Shown here: piece by piece, positions 55,601-64,000 of the stretch
How the letters are laid out: the number at the start of each line of letters is the position of its first letter
How positions within the stretch are numbered: position 1 is the first letter of the stretch
Assembly (NCBI GenBank): GCA_001414485.1
Contig: LLEY01000022.1
Span: forward strand, 496,001 to 560,000
Length of the DNA stretch: 64,000 nucleotides
Reading direction: 5' to 3'
Origin: Calycina herbarum
Taxonomy: Eukaryota > Ascomycota > Leotiomycetes > Helotiales > Pezizellaceae
Made by a program: the position numbers and the translations under genes
Notes under the pieces: model-generated
Database searches by the model: none
The model's input: the letters and a program-made list of their open reading frames with translations, nothing else
What the model was told of the DNA's origin: nothing

Positions 55601-57511
55601 AGCTTGTCAGATGGGAACCGTGGAGAAGCGCTGCAAGCATCGCGGATCTCGTCTCGTACTAAGAAAAAACGATGGCGTTGTCTGGGGATTTTCCTATTGG
55701 CTCGAAGCAGCCTCCCTCTAAATGCAGACCGAGAGGAGGCTTCAAGGGTCCCGCATAGAAGAAGAAGAAAAATAACCATAGGGAAAACATCCCATTGGCA
55801 TAGAGGGGCAGAGAGAGTGAGGGCGTTGGAGGCGCGGCGCTGTGCAACGTGTGGTTGCTGTGCATTTTTTGATTATGGACGGCATTTGCTAGACGTCGTG
55901 ATAGCAGAGTAGCAAAAATAGACCAGCCAGGCAGAGACAAAAGCATGAGCCAAAAGTTCAAGCTAGCCAGGTTTTCGAGCATCGATTACCACTAGTGGTA
56001 ACGGTCGGCCAGCTGCATGAGGCTGAGTTGCTTATTGGCTGCAGTCCGGCTTTCAGTAGCTTCCATCTTCTTCAACTCCAGCTTCGGTCCCATCGTACGG
56101 ATCATCAAACTCAGACACCTTGCCACACGCAGATACGGGCAGAGTAGCTACGAAGGCATCCCTCAAGGTTTGTTGTCTCAAGTTTCAAGGCAGAGTTGAC
56201 TGGTCGAGGCACGCCACACTGGTGGAGATCGGAGGGAGTGCCGGAGCCATGAGGCTCTTTGAACATCCGGCCTCCTCAGTCGTCGGTTAGTGTCCCTGCC
56301 CCGTACCTGAACTAGTGATGGTACGTCGCATCTGGGGGCCCGTCAACATATGGGGAACGGAGAGGTCATTTTCTTAGTGCAATATTGGGGGGAATGATTG
56401 AGGGGAAGGAATATTTGGATAACCTCGTAAATGAAGTTGATCTGCTTCCCCTCCACTTCCTCTAGAATCCAAAGGAAGCAAAAGAGAAGCAGACCGGGGC
56501 ATGTTTTCTGTCAACGTACGAGACGCAATGATGCAGGCTCCAAGTGAACGGCTCGGTGCGTGTTGCGCTGCCCATCCCACTGGCAGCGTGCAGCCAAACA
56601 ACAATCCTCTTGACCCCGGGAAGCCTGGGACCCATGGATGATGAAATGCGAGGTTGGACCAGATCCAGATCTTGTGTTGCCCTTGCTTGCTCTGCGTGAT
56701 GCTTCTTGCTGCTGCTATCATGTCCTGCTCCTGCTCCTGCGTAATGTTCTGTACACAGCTTCCAGTCCTGGGAGTGAACCCCTTTATCAAGGGACCATCT
56801 ACCAACCTCGAAACGGCTCGAGTCGTTCCCCATTGCGTCCGTGTCGAGTCCGCTGTTCCAACTAGCCTCCGCCGTGCTTCATCCTGATTTGTAGGCCCCT
56901 TTGCACGACTGATGGGTGTGCGTTGACCGGATAGATTATTGACTACTTCTGTGCGAGCTTCTCTTCTCGGCCCTTCCGGTGTCGGTAATTTCACCAGACG
57001 GGGTACCTAGGTACGTCGAGTCCCAATACTACGGGACGCCAATATCGTGAAGATCACGTCGACATTTCCCTCTCGAGCAGGCGGGGAAGCTTGTACTGGT
57101 TTTGGCACTGGCCGAGAGCTTATTTGGACTAGCAGAACTAATGGACCACTAGCAGGGAGAGGCATTGAGCTGCTTGTGTACGACCCGACAGACGCCCTCC
57201 TCCACGTGCGTCCGCTCTTCCCAGACCACCCTTTCAAGCTTCCAGGGGCAACGTCCTTGTTGATATCGCCGGCGTTAGTCTGTCGTTATTCAGAGTTATA
57301 ACCGGTCTGCCCCCCCAGTCCCTTCGCCCTCTCGACGTCCTCATACATCGCTTCTTCCCTGACACCAAGTACAAGAAGAGGAAGAACAACACAGGAGATC
57401 CATCAGAAAGACCGAGTTTCAGCCCCGAGATTGACGATTTGCACTGCAGTCAGCTCCGACCTGGCTTTCTACCCAGCAACAGCTTCACTGGTGTCATCCC
57501 ACCTCAGCACC

Positions 57512-57513
<2 letters not shown>

Positions 57514-57543
<30 letters not shown>
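57514..57543 (+). repeat. (CAG)10 microsatellite
   Basis: Ten perfect CAG units. Two overlapping short plus frames read it as poly-Ser or poly-Gln, but neither is a supported gene. It is probably in non-coding leader or promoter DNA and likely to vary in length between isolates. Confidence 0.9.
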
Positions 57544-57548
<5 letters not shown>

Positions 57549-59348
57549 TCAGCACACTCTCACCCGGACAAATCGACTGCCGGCATCGAGCAGCAGAAAC
57601 AGCAGAGCAGCGCTTAAGCTTACCCTGGGCCATTGTTTCTCTGTGGAACCAGATCCACCACTCTTCACTTGTTGAAGGTTGACATCGCCACATACAAGAT
57701 CTCCCACCAGCCAGGCATCGCCAATTCAAGACCAGACGTCAAAGTTTCCTCAATCCTCACGCTGTCCCGCCCTCACTTGTCGCTTGTTGTGTCGTCTTGG
57801 TGTTTGGTGGTCGTTTAGCTGCCAGGGTTGCATCGACCGGTGTCCCTCGCCAATCCGGTACTCCAACCCCAGCCGTGCGAGCCAACTACTAACCGTCGTG
57901 GGATCCTCCCGCAGGCGCTTCATCAAGCCTCTTGCCCCTCACATCACATCCTCTCCGCCAACTCCGCCAACTCCGCCAACTCCTCCACATCCCCATCTTC
58001 AGATAACGAATCCCCCAGATCATTCGCAATTCGCATTTGCCATCATCTTTTATCCCAACATCCCAGGGCCAATATTCCGTCTGGCCTTCCCATCCTCTTG
58101 ACTCGGCCGAACTCAAGGTGCCCTTCATATCGTCGATCCTGGTGTGCTCAATAGCTCTGACGAATCTCACTGCATCGTGCCCTAGTCCACGACTGGGAAC
58201 CATCTGTCCGTTCTCTCACACACAGTCTCAGCCTTGCGTAGTGGTCGACAGCCTTTTCGGGCGCGGCACCTCCTCTCGACCCATCAGAACCCCTCCTTCA
58301 TCTACCCCCATACACCCATACATCCATACACCCGCTCGCAGCCATCCGCTGCCATCTACGCCCCAATCGTGACCTCAGGGTAGGATTCTCCCCTTTTCCA
58401 GCGTGGGCAACTCAGATCAGCAAGTGTTGAGACTCCGGCATTGTCAGGTTGTCTCTCCCCGGTTCGCTTGAAGTAGATCGTTCGGCCATTCCCCAGAAAT
58501 TGAATCGCACGTTTGAAACACCAGATCTGGCCCCCATCCTGTCTTTCGTCTCTTCCGTCTCTTCCAGGCGTCTGATCGAGAAGGCTTTGGCATCGAGCAA
58601 TTCCCGCGCGTGGCGAAGCTCGTTTTCCTCTTGCACCCGAGGCATCTCCACGGCACGCACCAGGCCAAACGAGCTCTTCCGGCACCGTGATCAGGATAGA
58701 GACATAGAAGGATTGTGCGGGTGAAAGAAAAGCGTGGCAGTTGTCGCAGATATCAATATTTGGGTGGTCACCTCCTGGGCCTCTCCTGGGTTTGCTGTAG
58801 AATTTTTGGATTGATCGGCTGCTAGCGTCCATCGCTAGTGCCCTTGTTACCTTGATAGCGTGCGGGAGACGAAGGGAAAGAAAGGGTCGTAAGGCTGGGA
58901 TCTGACGTGCATCACACACACATCCATCGCATCGAGGGATAATCGGCGTGGACCTCAATCCTTAGGAGGACCAGGACTGAGGAAAACGAGTCGTAGGCAG
59001 GGATTCGAGAAACACGAAGGAACCCGGCGTTTTGCAGCAAGACACTCTATCTCGACCAATCCAATCCGCGTTGTGAGCAGCACGTCGGAACCCCTGCCAA
59101 AGTCTTTTAGTGGTAGTAGCAGGCTATCCTATCGAGCCAGGGCCTTCTTTCGCACCCCCGACCGACCACCACGACCACCACCAGCAAAACGCCGCCCAGG
59201 CTGCCCCGCAGTTTAGAACGGAAGCGACCAGGCCCAGACTACCTATAGGCTTCAACACACTAAAGCAGTAGCGAGAAGACGCTATAAGCTCCGCTAAGAT
59301 CCTCAATTCGTAGCGGCGCCGGAACCTGGACCTTGACACCCTCTTTCC

Positions 59349-59420
59349 ACTGCAGCCTTTCCACTACAGCCTTTCTACTGCAGCCTTTCTACTGCTGCAG
59401 CAGCAGCAGCAGAGCAGCAG
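59349..59420 (+). repeat. CTGCAGCCTTTC minisatellite running into a CAG tract
   Basis: Three to four ~14-bp units (ACTGCAGCCTTTCC, ACTACAGCCTTTCT, ACTGCAGCCTTTCT) are followed by ACTGCTGCAGCAGCAGCAGC. The run is non-coding as far as I can see. A second short CAG cluster lies at about 59599-59637. Confidence 0.75.
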
Positions 59421-60015
59421 CCGGTCCCTTGAACTTGAGGAAGGATCCTGAGGATCTTTCTCCAGGACCTGACGGGATTACGCTCGACGCGCTTCGCTCC
59501 TGTTGATCAGCGTGGGCGTCGCTACTCGACCATCGACTGTCCTGTACTCTGTCTTGCTTGGCCTAACGCTGTGCAGCAAATTGAAGCCGCCAGCGGGCAG
59601 CAGCAGCAGCAGCGCAACAGTAGCAGCAGCAGCAGTATCACTTCACTGCCCCAGGTTGCAACCCCACCACCCAATTTCACCCCTCCCCTTCACCCCCCTC
59701 CACCCCTCCTCATCCTCGACTCGACGCTTCCCGTCGACGCAGAGCAGAGCAGGCATTTTTGAGCCCCCTCAACACCCTACCTACACCACCTACACCTACT
59801 AGTAGACCACGCTCCAGGGCCTTCCACCTCCACCGCACCGCACCGCCAGAGAAGAACAGACGAAAGTCCACAAAAAGGACTCGGCGAATCAGACGGCGGC
59901 AAGAGACGGCGACAAATGATTGAAAGTAAGTAGTCGATCCTTATGCCTAGCCTTCCCTTCTTACCTCCCCTTGACCTATTTCCTCCCTCTTACCTTTCTC
60001 GCTCGCGCTGCTGCT

Positions 60016-60060
60016 CTCTCTCTCTCTCCCCCTCTCTCCCACCTACCTACCTACCTACCC
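60016..60060 (+). repeat. CT-rich tract followed by (ACCT)n
   Basis: CTCTCTCTCTCTCTCCCCCTCTCTCCC is followed by four ACCT tetranucleotides. Such pyrimidine tracts are common just before fungal transcription starts or inside leaders. Confidence 0.75.
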
Positions 60061-60799
60061 ATCCTTCTGCCCCTCCCATGTATATAGAGGGCTTCGGCCT
60101 TCCAGCGTCAGCCGTCGAGCCACCAAAACTCCTACTGTGCTGCTGCCTCTTCTGCCTCTCGTTTCGCGACGCCCACAACGACGGCATTTCGAGTCGAGCC
60201 TTCTTCTCCCATCCTCTTCCCCCATTCGTCTCGTCTACGTTGGTTGCCTCCGTGTAGCAAATGGCTGTGGTACTGCCCACTCTTTTCCTTTACCTTCCTT
60301 GTTGTTGCCGTCTATTGTTTTTCAAAACACACCAAGTGTGTGCTTCACGGGTTGATGTCGATGTTTACGGTCGCGGATCTGCGTTACGCAACCGCACCCG
60401 CCATCAGATCCCGTGTGTCACCTCTCTCACGAACTCTGGCTCCCGTCGTGGATGGGAAGGTGGGGGGGGGGGGTGGCTGTATCACGCGTTCGCTCGTGCC
60501 ACGCCATCCCGGAGCCATTCCCAAATTGGGCGCTCTGTTCTGCAACAACTCCTTCCCTGCCATATACTACTCGCCGGACGGGAAGATCGAAAAGCCAGAA
60601 GCAACGCCTCTTAGTTAAGGGGTTTTGTTCACGCTTCTTCCATCTCCTCCCCCCCCCAGCGCTTACAGATGGTCTTTGCTCGGTTCTTACCCAATCTATG
60701 GCTTCTTTGCATGCCAGCGAGAGCCAATCCCCGAGATCACTGTGCTAACATCTCCTCGCAGTTCTCCCACCGGCCTTGAATATCAATCCAAATCACTTC

Positions 60800-63171
60800 A
60801 TGTGCTCGCAATCTGGTAATCCTCAAGACTTTACTGCTCACTCAGGGCATTCTCCTTCTTTGATTATCGGGTCGGAGCCAGAGCCTGACAGCTCCTCCAG
60901 ACAGGAATTCACCCATCCGCCTTCCCTCCCGGACATGGGTATGCGATACCTGACAGCACTTCCGACCACAGATGATGTTCGGTGAGTTCACCCACGCTTT
61001 CCTTCTTTCCATCCATTGGTCATACGTTCTCGTGATCCCCCAACCCCTTGCATTTAGGCACATGCGTGCCTCTTGTCCTCTGTACGCAACGGCTTTTACC
61101 TCTTCAATGTCGTTCATGCACCGCAAAGAAGAGCTTCGCCGCCTAAGCTCCCGTAGAGAGCAAGAGATGCCACGATTTTACCCTATCACGTCGGTTTCGC
61201 GTTGCACGGCTTAAGCCTCTCACCAGCTTCTCCGTGAGCTGCCGCAACGACAACCATCTCAGAAAATCACGCGAGTAGTCCCCGCTCTTGTGGGACCGAC
61301 GTTGAGTTGGCTGTCCTACAGCACGTATGTCGCAATGCAGCAACTGGGCACCACTACCGCTAGGCGTTCTTGTTGAACTTTGAACGCTGTCTTGCAGTCA
61401 TGCAGTGTGGTGGCTGACGACCCATAACAGATTCAACACAGAGACAGGTACATCACATAGCAGCCCTGTTTATTCGCTTGAACCAGCAGTTCAGCAAAGC
61501 ACCTCGTCCTCATCCACTCTAGCCTTCTCGCCCTACTCCAACATCTATCAACCCAGCTTAAGCGGCTCCACGTACTCAAGTGGACCTAGCAGCTACTTCT
61601 CCCCAAGCGCCTCCCTCTTTTCGATGCCTGATCTGAAGCCACGTTTAGGCTCATTGTAAGTCATCCACCCTCTCTTCTGCACCGATTGCCCCCCCTCCCC
61701 CCTATCTGTTACCGAGTATTCCAGGAATCGGTGGTAGATAATAATGGCATATTTGCACAGAAACCCATCCACTGGACTGGCTCCACCAACACGCTCAGCG
61801 GCTTTACCCCACCCAGGATCCCCCATCAATACCAGAGACCTATACACAGGTACAACTCCACAACTTCGGCGACAGTCAGATCTTCTCTCGCGGTCTCCTT
61901 CGCTTTCGGCCGTCAGAGGCGTGCCGTTATCCCCATCTTCTACCAGTGGCTTTACCAGTCCTACAAACATGGAGAACCCACTCGGTGGACCATCGTGTCC
62001 ACCATTGAACCCCACTGAAGTCATATACCCGCTTCAAACATCGGATGGGCAGAATTTGAGACCAGATATCTTTGGCAGAATTGACAAGGGATTTTTCATG
62101 GCGGACAACGACTGGACATGTTATCGCCGAAACTATTTCTCTCTAAATTGCTCATATACGATTCAGCCAACTCTCCCAACGAACGGGACGGTGTATCTAG
62201 TGGAAAATGGAAGACTTGGTCCACAGGTCTATGCCTTTGCGATGTCTATCGCTGCCGTGGTCGATGGACGGGACGGAAAATCAATTGAACTTGTTCAACA
62301 TACCCCCAAACGAGACAAGGGGCCACAGGAAAAACCGGCCCGAATTACGCTGGCTCCACGACCTCCGGCCTCGCATGGTATGTATGGCGATGGAGGCATC
62401 GGAAGCTCTTCCCGTGCCGGCCTCTATGAATCCCCAGGAGGATTTGGACAGAATCCAAACCAACCGGCAGTTGAAGCAACTTTCGAGCGCATTCAATTCA
62501 AGAATGCGACAGCAAATAATGGAAAACGAAGAGCCGCTCAGCAGTATTACCACCTCCTCGTTGAGCTTTTTGCGGATGTGGGAGCTCAAAGATCAGAGCG
62601 TTTTGTCAAGATTGCCTTCCGAATGTCCGCTCCAATGGTTGTTCGTGGTCGTTCCCCGGGTCATTACCAAAGCGAGAGAAGAGGAAGTAATGCAAGTGCG
62701 GGCGGATCCGGAGGCGCGGGAGGTGCTGGCTCATATACTCCAAGTGCTGGTACTTCGAGAACCCCAGGAGATATGGGCATGTCTGGGGGATCGTCAATGC
62801 TGCCAGGCTCTGGCTACGGTGGATCATATGATAATCGATCCCACCATTACCGTTCCAGCATTGCGCCCCTGCAAATTCCGATGGAGCCTGTCTTATCTGC
62901 CGAGGAAGCCAAAGGGATCGAGGAATCACCGGGATACCTTTACTATCCTGGCGCGATTTACGAAGGTCATGAAGCCCGGTATCAACTTCCCAGCATGTCT
63001 GACTACTCCAAAGTCAAACAGGAGTATGGGGGTTCGGGTGGTTATGTTCTTCCTAGCCTCGCTAGCACCCAAGAAGGATTGGGTAGGCATTGCGGACGCT
63101 GGGAGGGAACGGCCGAGTCCAAAGGATATTTCCCAACGGCATTGATCCAGCAAGAACTAAATATCAGCTAG
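60800..63171 (+). CDS. vib-1: NDT80/PhoG-type transcription factor (VIB-1/XprG class)
   Basis: VIB-1/XprG regulators control extracellular proteases and hydrolases, the response to nutrient stress and, in Neurospora, expression of het genes and incompatibility death. Three exons (60800-60981, 61431-61655, 61761-63171) give 605 residues. The start is the ATG at 60800 (MCSQSGNPQDFTAHSG); an in-frame stop lies at 60746, and a CAG acceptor at 60761 suggests a 5'UTR intron ends just before it. After Ser-rich segments, the DNA-binding domain (about 235-440) has FGRIDKGFFMADNDWTCYRR, NYFSLNCSYTIQP, GKSIELVQHTPKRDKGPQ, FERIQFKNATANNGKRRAAQ, QYYHLLVELFADV and VVRGRSPGHYQ. A Gly/Ser-rich tail follows. 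The 449-nt first intron is long and may hide an alternative exon. The upstream ~11 kb is gene-free. Confidence 0.92.
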
Positions 63172-64000
63172 TCCTTGGACACTGGCTGTGATTTCATCAT
63201 TATTTGCATGCATGGAGAATAACTCGACATTTACCTGCATGCTTGCGGTTTTTGCAATTTGTCGCTTTTCCACCTTCACCGCCATCAGCGCGGAACATCG
63301 AAATTGGAAACAAGGGAATTTTCTGTGGGAATGGATGGGACATGGGGGGCGCTGGGAACATTAGATACCAATTTTGTCGATTGCTTATTGGGGCTTGGGA
63401 AAGGATGCATTCATTGGGAAGGATACTCATCTCGCTGTGAGAGGGAGAAAAAAGTTGTTTTTTTTTTCATTTTGCCCATTGCTCTTTGCGTTTGCTCGTG
63501 CCTGGCAAAAGTGGCCATTTATGTTTCTTGGCATGGAACGTTAAATATATTGCGAGGCGAGAAGGGATATATGATCCGATGATATATGGACGGGTGGAAG
63601 GGAAGGATGGATGGAAGCCCCCTTTTGCCCCTTTATTTCCTTTTTCTTTTCATTTTCCTGTTCGCACGGCTTCTTTTCCGCCATCATGTTCATGTTTCGA
63701 ATGTCGCCATGCTCCCTGAATTGTTTTCGCCTATGTCTGTCAACCGTGGAGGATTAGATGCGTGGGCCTTTTTTCCTCGTTATCGTTTGTCGCTGTTCTG
63801 GAAGAAGAATGGAGGATTGGACTGGACTGGATGAGAGGGGAAATTTGTCAACACATCTCACCCACATACGAATATTAGAAAGGCTGTTTTTTACTTGCTC
63901 GGGAAAGAAAGCGATGGACTTCTTGAGTCTTGACAATCCTGAGCGTAATCTTGACACCCCATCCCAATGACGTACTCACACGCGCCTGGGGAGGTTGACC
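63172..64000. other. 3' flank of the NDT80-type gene, no gene seen
   Basis: About 830 bp to the window edge. It contains a T-run (about 63456-63467) and pyrimidine-rich stretches, fitting a 3'UTR. Short ORFs have no motif. Confidence 0.4.

Larger units (their letters stand above)
49700..60745. other. About 11 kb without a convincing gene, upstream of the NDT80-type regulator
   Basis: I find no ORF with motif, splice structure and start across this stretch. The longest frames (minus 52415-53104, minus 56374-56994, plus 55361-55912) are composition artefacts: they overlap equally long frames on other strands and have no domain character. From about 57 kb the sequence is rich in CAG, CT and ACCT repeats and pyrimidine tracts, as in long fungal leaders and promoters. 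In related regulators such as Neurospora vib-1 the upstream region is also very long (general knowledge). I infer a large promoter plus intron-containing 5'UTR. Confidence 0.45.

Noticed and set aside
56374..56994. Minus ORF of 206 codons
   Set aside because: Low-complexity composition, competing frames on both strands and no motif.
62207..63145. 312-codon plus ORF
   Set aside because: Out-of-frame shadow of the NDT80-type coding exon.
1..64000. CRISPR arrays, operons, prophage or bacterial defence systems
   Set aside because: The window is eukaryotic (spliceosomal introns throughout), and no regularly spaced repeat-spacer pattern was seen.

Overview
This window looks like nuclear DNA of a filamentous ascomycete, most likely of the Leotiomycetes/Helotiales type (an inference from gene content, not a database match). 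The genes are intron-rich, with mostly 47-80 nt introns, GTANGT donors and YAG acceptors. Families typical of filamentous ascomycetes are present: HET-domain, CFEM/Pth11-type receptor, cutinase, PL9 pectate lyase, a pisatin-demethylase-type P450 and a VIB-1/XprG NDT80 factor. I joined exons by hand from splice sites, reading phase and family motifs. Exon coordinates are given in each entry.

Region 1-8.7 kb: a partial gene at the left edge, a small membrane protein, a stretch of decayed coding and structured sequence (2.7-5.0 kb), then two housekeeping genes facing each other, the V-ATPase subunit e (vma9) and ARV1. At 8.7-19.7 kb there is a long-TIR MITE-like element, then fyv7 and an ATOS-family gene sharing a divergent promoter, a secreted cutinase-family enzyme facing an ATG22 permease, and a GVP36-type BAR protein.

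Region 19.7-33.3 kb: a CFEM-7TM receptor-like gene, a decayed gene of unknown family, a CmcJ/NvfI-type oxidoreductase, a 60-aa gene with a clean 5'UTR intron downstream of a minisatellite, and AVL9. Region 33.3-42.6 kb is accessory and AT-rich. It holds a decayed repeat-containing protein relic, the PL9 lyase, two further inverted-repeat elements, an ORF broken at a poly-C/poly-A run containing the window's only N, and a multiply disrupted HET gene.

Region 42.6-64 kb: a P450 with unusually long introns, an LRR-like protein gene, a block of degenerate tandem repeats, and then about 11 kb with no convincing gene that leads into the NDT80/PhoG transcription factor (vib-1/xprG type). This gene-free block carries CAG, CT and ACCT microsatellites. 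It is best explained as a large promoter and/or long, intron-containing 5' leader of that regulator.

I see no coherent biosynthetic cluster. The least conventional signals are an exitron-like segment covering the conserved core of the ATOS domain, the gene-free vib-1-type upstream block, a group II domain V-like hairpin in the 3.7 kb region, and the cluster of inverted-repeat elements beside a decayed HET gene.
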